Assembly (NCBI GenBank): GCA_030285985.1
Contig: CP127384.1
Span: 2,468,501-2,532,500, forward strand
Length of the DNA stretch: 64,000 nt
Direction of reading: 5' to 3'
Source: Aquidulcibacter paucihalophilus
GTDB lineage: Bacteria; Pseudomonadota; Alphaproteobacteria; Caulobacterales; Caulobacteraceae
Shown here: one piece after another, positions 29,721-38,532 of the stretch
Numbering within the stretch: position 1 is the first letter of the stretch
How the letters are laid out: each line of letters opens with the position of its first letter
The notes under the pieces: generated by a model
Databases searched by the model: none
What the model saw: only the letters and a program-made list of their open reading frames with translations
What the model was told of the DNA's origin: nothing
Position numbers and translations under genes: made by a program

Positions 29721-30962
29721 TCAGAACAGGCTCAGCTGGACCGGCTGGACGGTCGGCGTCATCCGGGCGCGCAGATCGGCTGCGTCCGTCAAGCCTCCCG
29801 GAGTCCAGTCCAGCGCCGTGATGAACGGCCGAACCTTGTCGATGCCCCGGCAAAGACGCCCGATGTCCTCAAGCCTCAGCGTGCGCCAGCGACGGACCTG
29901 AAGGATGCGGTTCACAGACTTCACGCCGAGGCCCGGCACCCGCAGCAGCATCTCGCGCGCGCCGGTGTTCACATCGACCGGAAACTGCGCCCGGCTGTTC
30001 AGCGCCCAGGCCAGTTTGGGGTCGATGGCGAGGTCCAGCATGCCGTCATTGGCGGCGTCGCCGATCTCTCCGGGCGAAAAGCCATAGAAACGCATCAACC
30101 AGTCCGCCTGGTAAAGCCGGTGCTCGCGCATCAGCGGCGGCTTCGACAGCGGCAGGATGCTGGACGAATCGGGGATCGGGCTGAAGGCCGAATAATAGAC
30201 CCGCCGCAGGCCGTAGCCGGCGTAGAGCGAGGCGCTGCGGTCAACGATTTCGGTATCGGACGCGCCGTCGGCACCGATGATCAACTGGGTGCTCTGGCCG
30301 GCCGGGGCGAATTTCGGCGGCTTGGCCCGGTCCTTCCTGGCCGGACGCGCGGCCTCGACCTTCAGACGCACCCGGCCCATCGCCTGTTTGATGACGCCCA
30401 CGTCCTTCTGTGGGGCCAGCCGCTTCAACGCCTCGTCGCGCGGCAGTTCGATATTGGCGGACAGCCGGTCGGCGTAGAGGCCGGCTTCCTCGACCAGAAG
30501 CGGATCGGCCTCGGGGATCAGCTTGAGGTGGATGTAGCCGCGGAAGTCGTGCTCTTCCCTGAGCTTCTTCGCGACCAGCACCAGCTGCTCCATGGTGTAG
30601 TCGCCCGAGCGGATGATGCCGGAGGAGAGGAACAGGCCTTCGATGTAGTTCCGCTTGTAGAAATTCAGCGTCAGCTCGACCACCTCATCGACGCTGAAGC
30701 GGGCGCGCTGGACGTTCGAGGACGCCCGGTTGATGCAGTAGACGCAGTCGTAGATGCAGAAATTCGTCAGCAGGATCTTGAGCAGGGACACACAGCGGCC
30801 GTCCGGTGTGTAGGCGTGGCAGATGCCCATACCTTCCGTGGAGCCGATCCCCTTGCCGCCGGACGAGTCGCGCTTCGACGTCCCGGACGATGCACAGGAG
30901 GCATCATATTTGGCCGCATCCGCGAGGACGGCGAGCTTGCTGCGGAGATCGAGAACGGCCAT
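29721..30962 (-). CDS. putative DNA modification/repair radical SAM protein
   Basis: The 413-residue protein has the radical SAM cluster motif FCIYDCVYC (C-x3-C-x2-C) and NRASSNVQRARFSVDEVVEL, matching the TIGR03916 family. A helix-hairpin-helix (LLRVPGLGVKSVNRILQVRR, about residues 335-355) points to DNA binding. The protein ends VQLSLF; QLSLF is the canonical sliding-clamp (DnaN) binding pentapeptide, here at the extreme C-terminus. The start codon at 30962 lies 2 bp from a LexA box. It is the first gene of a two-gene operon with udgX. Reaction unknown. Confidence 0.92.
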   Translation of the reverse strand: MAVLDLRSKLAVLADAAKYDASCASSGTSKRDSSGGKGIGSTEGMGICHAYTPDGRCVSLLKILLTNFCIYDCVYCINRASSNVQRARFSVDEVVELTLNFYKRNYIEGLFLSSGIIRSGDYTMEQLVLVAKKLREEHDFRGYIHLKLIPEADPLLVEEAGLYADRLSANIELPRDEALKRLAPQKDVGVIKQAMGRVRLKVEAARPARKDRAKPPKFAPAGQSTQLIIGADGASDTEIVDRSASLYAGYGLRRVYYSAFSPIPDSSSILPLSKPPLMREHRLYQADWLMRFYGFSPGEIGDAANDGMLDLAIDPKLAWALNSRAQFPVDVNTGAREMLLRVPGLGVKSVNRILQVRRWRTLRLEDIGRLCRGIDKVRPFITALDWTPGGLTDAADLRARMTPTVQPVQLSLF

Positions 30963-30964
30963 TC

Positions 30965-30979
30965 GTTCACTTTATGTTC
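30965..30979. promoter_or_regulatory. LexA (SOS) box GTTC-N7-GTTC
   Basis: GTTC-ACTTTAT-GTTC matches the alphaproteobacterial LexA operator GTTC-N7-GTTC exactly. It lies between the flgL stop (31025) and the radical SAM start codon (30962), ending two bases from that ATG, where bound LexA would block transcription or initiation. The radical SAM-udgX operon is therefore predicted to be induced by DNA damage. Confidence 0.82.
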
Positions 30980-31024
30980 TCAGCGACATGCCTGTCGAGC
31001 GTAGCCGGTGCATAAAGTGCACTG

Positions 31025-31954
31025 TCAGTTCAGATAGTTGAGCAGGGAGACCTGGCGCAGCTGGCTGATCACCTGGGCCGACGCCTGGATCGCCACCTGG
31101 GACAGCTGCAGATCGGTGATCGCCTCCGCCATGTCGGCATCCGTGCGGCTGGCCAGCAGTCCGTCGAGGGCGATCTTCTGCGCCTCATGGCCTTCTGTGA
31201 TGTTTTCCACCTGTTTTGCGAGCGACCCGGTCCGGGCCATCTTGTCGACCACGGCCGTTCCGGCCTGCTCAAGCCGACCCAGCTGCGTCGTCAGGAAGGT
31301 CTTCTGCGTCGCGGTGAGTTTGCCGGTCAACGGACCGAGGCCGGGCGTCGCATGGTAGGTCTGGATGTCCCGCAGGACGCTCAGGATGTCCGTGCCCAGT
31401 TCATCGGCGAGGAAGCCGGTCTCCAGGGTCGTGCCTTCAGCGACGCGGCTCGCCGTCTTCAGGGTGTCATTACTGAAAAGGGAAGCCACGTCCGGCGCGG
31501 CCGCCAGTTCGGCGAGGCTGGTTGCGGCGAGGGGGGTGGTCGAGGTCGAGGCACCGGCGAACAGATAGCCGCCGTGGTGCCGCATGTTCAGCCCGCCGCG
31601 CGCCGACTGGAAATGAGAATCCAGCTCCAGCATCACCAAGGTGCCGGAATCCGTCGAAATCGCGCTGCCCAGCGAATCGCGCACGCCGGTGATGGCGTCC
31701 TTCACCTGGCCCAGCGCCAGGTCCTGCGTGGTCAAGCGGGCGCTGACGGCGGCGCTGGTGTCGATGAAGCCCTGGATCCGGTTCTGCGAACCCTTGATGG
31801 CGGTCAGGGTTTCGGACTGGCGACCGAACCCGGTCAGGTCCGTCGCCACCTTCTGGGTCGAGACCCGCTGCTGGGCGTCGGTCGCCCGGCTCTGGGCGTT
31901 CATCAGGTCCAGCAGGGCCGACTGGTAGTTTCCGAAGGTTGCGACGCGGGTCAT
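31025..31954 (-). CDS. flgL: flagellar hook-associated protein FlgL (HAP3)
   Basis: The 309-residue flagellin-like protein starts MTRVATFGNYQSALLDLMNA and has the heptad-rich terminal helices of hook-filament junction proteins (QSRATDAQQRVSTQKVATDL; C-terminal IQASAQVISQLRQVSLLNYL). It lacks the central variable domain of filament flagellins. The start overlaps the flgK stop by one base, giving the usual flgK-flgL order. It joins the hook to the filament. Confidence 0.92.
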   Translation of the reverse strand: MTRVATFGNYQSALLDLMNAQSRATDAQQRVSTQKVATDLTGFGRQSETLTAIKGSQNRIQGFIDTSAAVSARLTTQDLALGQVKDAITGVRDSLGSAISTDSGTLVMLELDSHFQSARGGLNMRHHGGYLFAGASTSTTPLAATSLAELAAAPDVASLFSNDTLKTASRVAEGTTLETGFLADELGTDILSVLRDIQTYHATPGLGPLTGKLTATQKTFLTTQLGRLEQAGTAVVDKMARTGSLAKQVENITEGHEAQKIALDGLLASRTDADMAEAITDLQLSQVAIQASAQVISQLRQVSLLNYLN

Positions 31955-34068
31955 CAGACCATCCCCATCAGCGAGTCATACATATCCTTGGCCGCCTGGA
32001 TCAGCCGGGCCGAGGCGTTGAAGGCCTGCTGATAGGTCGTCATCAGCACGAGCTCCTCGTCCAGGTTGACGCCTTCATGCGCCGTCTGGCGTGAACCCGC
32101 TTCAGTGTAGAGTGCGCTCGCCGTCTCCATCCGGTTTTTGGATGCGGCCGCCTTGCCGCCGATCTCGCCGGACAGCTCCGCCGCGTAGCGGGAGACCGAG
32201 ATCGCGCCGCCCGATGATCCACCGGCCGCCGCGAAATTCGCCGTGCGCTCACCGGCATCGGCGAGGACCAGCGCCCCCCGGCCGTCGCCCGTGCTCAGGG
32301 AGGGAGTCCCGACAGCGGCGGACAGGTTCAACTGGGCGAAAGCGAGTTTGGACGGGCTTTGCCGGATGTCCGCCCGCAGGGCGAAGTCGTCCGCGCGCGA
32401 GGCACGCACCCCGCCGCCGAGGCCGAACAGCTCCGTCACGGATACGCCGGAAGGCACCTGGGTGGTGCGATCCTCAAGCACGGTCAGCGTCGGAGCCGGA
32501 TTGCCGTAACCGGTGAAGGACAGGGAACCGTCCGCGGCCAGCGAATAGGCCCCGAGGCGGCCAACACCGGTTGCGGGATCATTCAGTGCTGCAACCAGGT
32601 CGCCGACCGTACCGCCTGCAGGAATAACGATCTCCACATCCCGCAGCCGCGAGCCGGTCTCGCCAGTGAAACGGAGCTTCAGTGTCTCGCCGGCGGTGAA
32701 GCCGTGCGGCGAGGCGGCCGTCAGACCGTTGTCGTAGAAGGCGGGCCGATCCGAGGAGACCAGGTCGTTGAGGCCAAAATAGTGCGAGAACCCCCGACCG
32801 GCCTTTGCCGAAGGCGTCGTGGCGCTGTCCGCCACCGCGACGCCGTTGCTGCCAGTGGCCGCGATGCTCAGCCGTCCGTCGGTGAAACTGGCCGTCGCCG
32901 CTCCGCCCAGCTGGGCGTTCAGGACGCTGAGGAAGGTCGCCGGTGTCGCCGCGGCGCCGTTGACCGTCATGGTCGCGCCCGAGAAGACGATGTCGGCCCG
33001 CGTCTGGATCACCCCGGCGGCATTGGTCACGGCGACCGTGGCCTGCCCGGAGAAGCCGGCGATGGCGCTCTCGAACGACTGGCCGACATTGCGCCCGGTC
33101 AGCCTGGTCGGGGCGGGTACGGCGGAATTGGCGTTGTGCGCGCGGTTCAGTTCGTCCGCCGCATGGGCCACCAGTTCGGCCAGCCGTTCCGCCGCCGCTG
33201 GTGCCTCGATATCCCTGAGCTCAACCAAGCCCTTGATCTCGCCTGAAACCAGGCTGTCCAGCAAGGGCCGCTTCTGTCCGCCGGGTTCGGTCACGAGGAC
33301 CTCACCGAAAGCGGTTGCTCCGGTGACCGTCCCGGCGCGGCCATACTCAAGGACCGCAGCACCCTGCCCGGCCAGGAGCGCACCCACGCCAGTGCGGATC
33401 GACACACCGCCCACGGGTCGCGGTGCAATCCGGATATCCATCAATTGCGCTAGCTGGCCGACCAGGGCCGACTGGGCGGTCTCTGCGCCCGAGGCGTCTC
33501 CGTCAACGGCTGTGGCGCGCGCGATCTCGAGATTGAGGCCCTCAATCTGCTCAAGCAAGCCGTTGGCCCGTTCGACGGCACTCTGAATCCGGCTGTCGGC
33601 GTCCTGGCGCACGGCCTGGATCTGGCCGGCGATGCGGCTGGCCTCGTCAAACAGGGCCTGTGTCCGGAACAGGGCGTCCTGACGTCGGGGCGAGGAGGTC
33701 GGGTCCTCGGCGCTGGCCGCGAAGGCGGAGAACACGGCGTCGACCTGGGAGAAGAAACCTGTGTCGCCGCCCGGATCGCCGAACAGGGACTGGATTCTGT
33801 CATACAATTCGTGGCGCACGCCCATGCGCGCCGACTCGGCCCCTGCGTTCAGGGTGGCCGCCTGCAGGAACCGGTCGGTGGCGAGCCGAACGCGCGCCAC
33901 CTCGACGCCGGAGCCCATGCCCTGGCCGGTCAGGGTCCGCTGCTCCCCGATCTTGCGGACATAGCCGGGCGTGTTGACGTTGGAGACGTTGTCCGAAACG
34001 ATACGGAGTTGGGTCTGGGCCGCCTGGAGGCCCGAACTCGCCGTGTTCATGATGGCGTTCAGGGACAT
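31954..34068 (-). CDS. flgK: flagellar hook-associated protein FlgK (HAP1)
   Basis: The 704-residue protein has the rod/hook N-terminal motif (MNTASSGLQAAQTQLRIVSD, NVSNVNTPGYVRK) and the C-terminal FlgK ending (GVNLDEELVLMTTYQQAFNA followed by SARLIQAAKDMYDSLMGMV). The middle is a long variable region with small-residue-rich repeats. It is the first gene of the flgK-flgL unit and diverges from fliK across 408 bp that hold sigma-54-type promoters on both strands. Confidence 0.94.
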   Translation of the reverse strand: MSLNAIMNTASSGLQAAQTQLRIVSDNVSNVNTPGYVRKIGEQRTLTGQGMGSGVEVARVRLATDRFLQAATLNAGAESARMGVRHELYDRIQSLFGDPGGDTGFFSQVDAVFSAFAASAEDPTSSPRRQDALFRTQALFDEASRIAGQIQAVRQDADSRIQSAVERANGLLEQIEGLNLEIARATAVDGDASGAETAQSALVGQLAQLMDIRIAPRPVGGVSIRTGVGALLAGQGAAVLEYGRAGTVTGATAFGEVLVTEPGGQKRPLLDSLVSGEIKGLVELRDIEAPAAAERLAELVAHAADELNRAHNANSAVPAPTRLTGRNVGQSFESAIAGFSGQATVAVTNAAGVIQTRADIVFSGATMTVNGAAATPATFLSVLNAQLGGAATASFTDGRLSIAATGSNGVAVADSATTPSAKAGRGFSHYFGLNDLVSSDRPAFYDNGLTAASPHGFTAGETLKLRFTGETGSRLRDVEIVIPAGGTVGDLVAALNDPATGVGRLGAYSLAADGSLSFTGYGNPAPTLTVLEDRTTQVPSGVSVTELFGLGGGVRASRADDFALRADIRQSPSKLAFAQLNLSAAVGTPSLSTGDGRGALVLADAGERTANFAAAGGSSGGAISVSRYAAELSGEIGGKAAASKNRMETASALYTEAGSRQTAHEGVNLDEELVLMTTYQQAFNASARLIQAAKDMYDSLMGMV

Positions 34069-34212
34069 CCGAAGGCCTCCAAAGTCGCGGCACCCGGCAA
34101 GCCCTGCCAGCCGACGCGCGCTTTTTGCCCGGCATCGCGCGAAGGCGGGCCGTACAAGTTACTGAAATTACGCGCTCTTGCGTTTCGCGCCTGGGTCATG
34201 AGCGGCAAGGGG

Positions 34213-34228
34213 CGCAAACGCCGGGCCA
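34213..34228 (-). promoter_or_regulatory. sigma-54-type promoter for flgKL
   Basis: Read on the minus strand the bases are TGGCCCG-GCGT-TTGCG, matching the -24/-12 consensus TGGCACG-N4-TTGCA with GG and GC at the right spacing. Transcription would start near 34203, leaving about 135 nt before the flgK ATG. Late flagellar genes of Caulobacter-type bacteria use sigma-54 with the activator FlbD, which fits. Confidence 0.75.
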
Positions 34229-34388
34229 GTTGCGCGGCGGGCCTTCGTCAGGGCTGAACGTTCCACGCCGGGCGCCGGGCAAGAATCGTCTCCACGCGGC
34301 AAGTTTCGACTGAGGCGCCGCCACGAAGCATTCGACGGACACGATATTTTCCTATTCCTGTTCAGTGACTTATGGCCACCTGATCAGT

Positions 34389-34404
34389 TGGCCCGCGACT
34401 TGCG
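34389..34404 (+). promoter_or_regulatory. sigma-54-type promoter for fliK-flgD-flgE
   Basis: TTGGCCCG-CGAC-TTGCG (34388-34404) matches the sigma-54 -24/-12 consensus. The start point would be near 34415, about 60 nt before the fliK ATG at 34477. The element mirrors the one for flgK on the other strand, 160 bp away. The GCGGCAAG 8-mer at 34202-34209 and 34296-34303 is a possible activator (FlbD) half-site shared by both promoters. Confidence 0.78.
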
Positions 34405-34476
34405 CCAGAGGTTCCGAATGTCCGGCGCAGGAAGCGCCCTCGTCCCCCTCGCTTCGGCGAACCGCTCCCCGGCACA

Positions 34477-35826
34477 ATGTCCGCCCTCCCCCTCATGTCC
34501 GTCATCGCGCCATCCGTCGCCAGCGCCCCGCAAGGGTCGCCGGGCGAAGACGCGTCCGGATTCCAGGACCTGCTGACGGCCCTGTCGGGAGAGGACGCCG
34601 CCGCGCCTACGACCAAGGGTAGCGTCAGCGAAGCAGAGACGACCGCCGACCCGAAAGCAGAGGCGAGCGACACCGCCGGCTTCCTGGTCGCGCCAACCCA
34701 GCCCCCGGTCCCCCTGGTCCTGCCCATAGTACCGGACGCGCCGGCCGGAAGCGACGTGAAGGCCTCGACGGAAAACGGCGACGAAGAGCGTCCCGTCGTC
34801 CTGCCGCCCGTGCCAGCCGGCCCGTCCGGGACGTCGGACGATCCACCCGTCATGCCGTTGCAGCCGGTCGACAAGAACCCCGGGCCCAAGACGACCGACC
34901 CGCAGACACCGCCGGTCGTGCATGAGTTCTACCGGGACCAGGGTCACGCCCCGTTGCTTGTCACGGCCGCCCAGACGGCCGCCGCCCTGGAAGCCATCAA
35001 CGCCGAGGCGCGGGCCGGTGCGCCCGCCGCCTCGTCCGCGCCCCCGGTCCCGCCTCCGGTCGTTCCTTCGCCGGCACCGATGCGCGCCCTGGCCGAGCGC
35101 ACCTCCCGTCCCGTGGAACCGTCGGTCGGCAAGACCGGCGAAGAGCCCCGGGCCGCGGGTGCGTCTCCCGCAGCTCCGGCCGCCGCGACCGCGGCTCCGG
35201 CCGTCGCCTCGGGTCCCACGCCGGGCGCGGCTGACCTCCTCGCCGCCGCCGCAGCCGCCCGCGACGCCGCCGCCGACACGGGCGAAACCGGAGAGCCGAC
35301 GTCCGACCTGCCGCCCCCCGGAGAAGGCGCTTCGACGCAGACCCAGGCCCCCGCCGCTGCGCGGGAGACCGGCGTGTCCCAGCTGTCCCGGGCCACCATC
35401 GAGGCGACGGCCCAGATCGCCGCCCAGATCCTGCGCCGGCTCGAGGGCCGCTCGACCCGGTTCGAAATGGCCCTGACGCCCGACGAACTCGGCCGGGTCG
35501 ACGTCAAGCTGGACATCGATTCCGAGGGGCGACTGAACGCCCGCCTGGCGTTCGACAACCCCGCCGCGGCCACGGATCTGAGAGGCCGCGCCGACGAACT
35601 GCGCCGGGAGCTTGAGGATGCCGGCTTCCACCTGGCCGCCGACGCCTTCGAGTTCGCCGAGCGGGACAGCGGGTCCAGCGCCTTCGACCGCGGTCAGGAT
35701 GCGCGGAATGGCTCGTCGCGCGCCTTCGCCGCCGCCTCGCGTCTCAATGACGAAATCGATGTCGCCCAGCCGCCGCGCTGGCTGGCGCTCACCCTCTCGC
35801 CTTCGGGCGTGGACATGAAGGTCTGA
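34477..35826 (+). CDS. fliK: flagellar hook-length control protein FliK
   Basis: The 449-residue protein is Pro/Ala/Thr-rich and disordered for its first ~300 residues, as expected for the secreted molecular ruler. The C-terminal Flg_hook domain is clear: RFEMALTPDELGRVDVKLDI, then DSEGRLNARLAFDNPAA and LRRELEDAGFHL. It is followed 4 bp later by flgD and then flgE, the known Caulobacterales order. The start (ATG 34477) has no strong ribosome site and ATG 34495 is an alternative. Confidence 0.9.
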   Translation: MSALPLMSVIAPSVASAPQGSPGEDASGFQDLLTALSGEDAAAPTTKGSVSEAETTADPKAEASDTAGFLVAPTQPPVPLVLPIVPDAPAGSDVKASTENGDEERPVVLPPVPAGPSGTSDDPPVMPLQPVDKNPGPKTTDPQTPPVVHEFYRDQGHAPLLVTAAQTAAALEAINAEARAGAPAASSAPPVPPPVVPSPAPMRALAERTSRPVEPSVGKTGEEPRAAGASPAAPAAATAAPAVASGPTPGAADLLAAAAAARDAAADTGETGEPTSDLPPPGEGASTQTQAPAAARETGVSQLSRATIEATAQIAAQILRRLEGRSTRFEMALTPDELGRVDVKLDIDSEGRLNARLAFDNPAAATDLRGRADELRRELEDAGFHLAADAFEFAERDSGSSAFDRGQDARNGSSRAFAAASRLNDEIDVAQPPRWLALTLSPSGVDMKV

Positions 35827-35830
35827 TCCG

Positions 35831-36592
35831 ATGGTCGACTCTGTCGCCAACACGACTGCCAGCGCCACCAACCGGATCGGTGCCGGCTCGACCATGCTGG
35901 CCTCGAATTTCGAGACCTTCCTGACCCTGCTGACCTCGCAGTTGAAGAACCAGGACCCGCTGTCGCCGGTCGATTCCAACCAGTTCACAGCCCAGCTGAC
36001 GCAGATGGCCGGGGTGGAGCAGCAGCTACTGACGAACGACCTGCTCAAGGGCCTGCTGGCCGCCCAGGGCGGCGGCGACCTCGCCGGCGCCGCCACCTAT
36101 ATCGGCAAGGAGGCCACCGCGGTCTGGTCGGCCACCAAACTCACTGGTGGTGAGGCGACCTGGAGCTATGAACTGGCCGCCAACGCCACCTCGGCGCGGC
36201 TTGAGGTGCTGGACGGCGCGGGCAAGGTGGTCTGGTCCGGCGATGCGCCCGACCGCACGACCGGCGTCCACGACTTTACCTGGGACGGCAAGGCCACCAG
36301 CGGCAATGATGGTCAGGACGGCCAGGTCTATTCGCTGCGGGTCGTGGCCAAGGACGCCGCCGGCGGCGCTGTCGACAGCCAGGTCCTGACTCGCGGCCGG
36401 ATCACCGGCGTCGAGATGTACGACGGCGAACCATATCTCACCGTCGGCAACTCCATACTGCCGCTCTCCACCGTGATCGCGCTGGAAGAGGCCCGGGCCG
36501 CCGCGACGCCGCCGCCCGCCAATGACGACAGCGAGGAAGGCCTGATGGCCGCCATCGCCTCCTCCCTCAATCCAATGAAACTGTTCTCGTAA
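35831..36592 (+). CDS. flgD: flagellar hook-capping protein FlgD
   Basis: The 253-residue protein has the FlgD N-terminal motif FETFLTLLTSQLKNQDPLSP, continuing VDSNQFTAQLTQMAGVEQQL. A FlgD Ig-like/Tudor C-terminal part follows (DFTWDGKATSGNDGQDGQVY). FlgD caps the growing hook and lets FlgE subunits assemble. It sits between fliK and flgE on one transcript. Confidence 0.94.
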   Translation: MVDSVANTTASATNRIGAGSTMLASNFETFLTLLTSQLKNQDPLSPVDSNQFTAQLTQMAGVEQQLLTNDLLKGLLAAQGGGDLAGAATYIGKEATAVWSATKLTGGEATWSYELAANATSARLEVLDGAGKVVWSGDAPDRTTGVHDFTWDGKATSGNDGQDGQVYSLRVVAKDAAGGAVDSQVLTRGRITGVEMYDGEPYLTVGNSILPLSTVIALEEARAAATPPPANDDSEEGLMAAIASSLNPMKLFS

Positions 36593-36605
36593 GGAGTCTG
36601 ACGCC

Positions 36606-38060
36606 ATGAGTATCAACAGCGCCATGCTGGCCGGCGTGTCCGGCCTGACCGCCAACTCCGCCGCCCTCGCGGCGATCTCGCAGAATATCGCGAACGTGAA
36701 CACCGTCGGCTACAAGCGCACAGTAGGTGAGTTCTCGACGGTAATGAACAGCAGGTCGCAAGGCGCGGGCTATTCCGCCGGCGGCGTGCTGGCCACCGCA
36801 CGCCACTTCACCAGCCAGAACGGCCAGTTGCAGCGCACGACCTCGAACACAGACCTCGGCATCGCCGGCCAGGGCTTTTTCGTGGTCACCGAGCGGGCCG
36901 AGAACCTGGAAGTCACCGATACCCGCCTGTTCACCCGCGCCGGCGCCTTCAGCGTCGACAACCTGGGCTATCTCAAGAACACATCCGGGCTTTACCTGCA
37001 GGGCTGGCCGGTCGATGCGGACGGCAATATCGCCACCGACCCCTCCGACCTGAACCGCCTCCGCACGATCAACGTCGGCTCGGTCGGCGGCACGGCGGAA
37101 GCCACCACCCGCATCCAGCTGAACGCCAACATCAAGTCCAGCCAGACGGTCACCCCCGAGGCCACCGACGCCGCAGCCGTGCCCCCCGGCACCAATGCCT
37201 ACGACCCCGCGACCAACTCGATGGCGATGTGGGACGTAGAGACCGGTGCGGGCGTAAAGCCCGACTTCGAACTGACAATCCCGCTGTCGGACTCCAAGGG
37301 CGGGCAGCGGACTGTGGCGGTCTCCTTCCTGAAGAGCACCGTGCCCAACCAGTGGTACGCCGAAATCCGGGCCATCCCGGCCTCTGACGTCACTACCGGA
37401 GCCGGACTCTCTAACGGCCAACTCAGAAGCGGCCTGGTCGCCTTCACCCAGGACGGCCGACTTGACGTCGCCGCCATGGCAGGCCTCGGCGCCAGCGCCC
37501 TGTTCCCCGACGTGAACAACGCCACCATCAGCTTCGGCTCATCCAACTCGGGCCCGCCTGCCGCCGGAGCGGCGGCCTGGGCTTCTGATCTCGGCATCGA
37601 GAGCCAGACACTGACCTTCGACCTGACCGCTACAACGGGTGGCCTGACGCAGTACGACAGCGGTTCGGTGGTGCAGGCCGTGCTGACCAACGGTACCGCC
37701 TTCGGCAATCTGTCCGAAATCAGTATCGACGACACCGGTTTCGTCACCGCCATCTTCGACAATGGCGTCACCCGGCAGATCGCCCAGATCGCCTTGGCCA
37801 CCTTCCCCAGCCCGGACAACCTGACCCAGACCTCGGGCAACGCCTACTTTGTCGCCCAGGCCTCCGGCACCTTCAATCTGAAGACGGCCGGCACGGGCGG
37901 CGCCGGCCTGATCGGGGCCTCCCAACTGGAGGCCTCCACGGTTGACCTGTCGGCCGAGTTCACCGGCCTGATCACCACCCAACGCGCCTATTCCGCATCG
38001 TCCAAGATCATCACCACCGCGGACGAAATGCTCGCAGAACTCATCAGCATCAAACGCTGA
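36606..38060 (+). CDS. flgE: flagellar hook protein FlgE
   Basis: The 484-residue protein starts with an AGGAG 12 bases upstream. The N-terminal motif MLAGVSGLTANSAALAAISQ followed by NIANVNTVGYKRT and the C-terminal TTQRAYSASSKIITTADEML are the flagellar hook/rod signatures. GLYLQGWPVDADGNI is the conserved FlgE F/B domain. It builds the curved hook between rod and filament and ends the fliK-flgD-flgE unit. Confidence 0.95.
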   Translation: MSINSAMLAGVSGLTANSAALAAISQNIANVNTVGYKRTVGEFSTVMNSRSQGAGYSAGGVLATARHFTSQNGQLQRTTSNTDLGIAGQGFFVVTERAENLEVTDTRLFTRAGAFSVDNLGYLKNTSGLYLQGWPVDADGNIATDPSDLNRLRTINVGSVGGTAEATTRIQLNANIKSSQTVTPEATDAAAVPPGTNAYDPATNSMAMWDVETGAGVKPDFELTIPLSDSKGGQRTVAVSFLKSTVPNQWYAEIRAIPASDVTTGAGLSNGQLRSGLVAFTQDGRLDVAAMAGLGASALFPDVNNATISFGSSNSGPPAAGAAAWASDLGIESQTLTFDLTATTGGLTQYDSGSVVQAVLTNGTAFGNLSEISIDDTGFVTAIFDNGVTRQIAQIALATFPSPDNLTQTSGNAYFVAQASGTFNLKTAGTGGAGLIGASQLEASTVDLSAEFTGLITTQRAYSASSKIITTADEMLAELISIKR

Positions 38061-38154
38061 TACTTGAGTAACAAGGCGTAAACCTCAATGAATCATTCGT
38101 TGAATATTGAGATGGTGGACGGACGGCATTTTAGCCTTTCCTTCACCACGACGC

Positions 38155-38169
38155 TTAAACGGCCCTTAG
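38155..38169 (+). promoter_or_regulatory. CtrA box upstream of sciP
   Basis: TTAA-ACGGCCC-TTAG is one base from the CtrA consensus TTAA-N7-TTAA. It lies 40 bp before the sciP start. In Caulobacter CtrA activates sciP and SciP then inhibits CtrA at its target promoters, so the position fits a conserved feedback loop. A GAATC (38090-38094), the CcrM methylation motif GANTC, lies further upstream in the same intergenic stretch. Confidence 0.7.
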
Positions 38170-38208
38170 CCGCCGACCGCTATCGTTCACTCCTAGTGGT
38201 GGTGGTCA

Positions 38209-38511
38209 ATGAGGCATAAGCCCATGTTGCAAGAGCGACGCCTTAATAATCGAGGCGAACAATACGTGGTCGGGCCGACGGGCACTCCCCTGACGCTGCA
38301 CGACCTCCCTCCGGCCAATACGGACCGTTGGGTGATCCGCCGCAAGGCAGAGGTTGTGGCCGCGGTACGCGGCGGACTGATCAGTCTGGAAGACGCGCTC
38401 GCGCGCTACCGTCTGACGGCCGAGGAATTCCTCGCCTGGCAGAAGGCGATCGACAAATGGGGCATGCAGGGCCTGCGCACGACGCGCATCCAGCACTACG
38501 GCCGCCCCTAG
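38209..38511 (+). CDS. sciP: SciP, CtrA-inhibitory cell-cycle regulator (DUF1153)
   Basis: The product is 100 residues (95 if ATG 38224 is used). The sequence [20 protein letters not shown], then [20 protein letters not shown] and [20 protein letters not shown], is the highly conserved SciP helix-turn-helix protein of alphaproteobacteria. SciP binds CtrA (and DNA) and blocks RNA polymerase recruitment in early cell cycle. It follows the flagellar hook genes, themselves part of the CtrA-FlbD cascade, and has a CtrA box upstream and a terminator downstream, so it is its own unit. Confidence 0.95.
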   Translation: MRHKPMLQERRLNNRGEQYVVGPTGTPLTLHDLPPANTDRWVIRRKAEVVAAVRGGLISLEDALARYRLTAEEFLAWQKAIDKWGMQGLRTTRIQHYGRP

Positions 38512-38532
38512 GGCGACCGCTCCGAAGAGATC

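Noticed and set aside
34384-36096. 570-residue minus-strand frame over fliK
   Set aside because: Gly/Arg-rich shadow of the Pro/Ala-rich FliK sequence.
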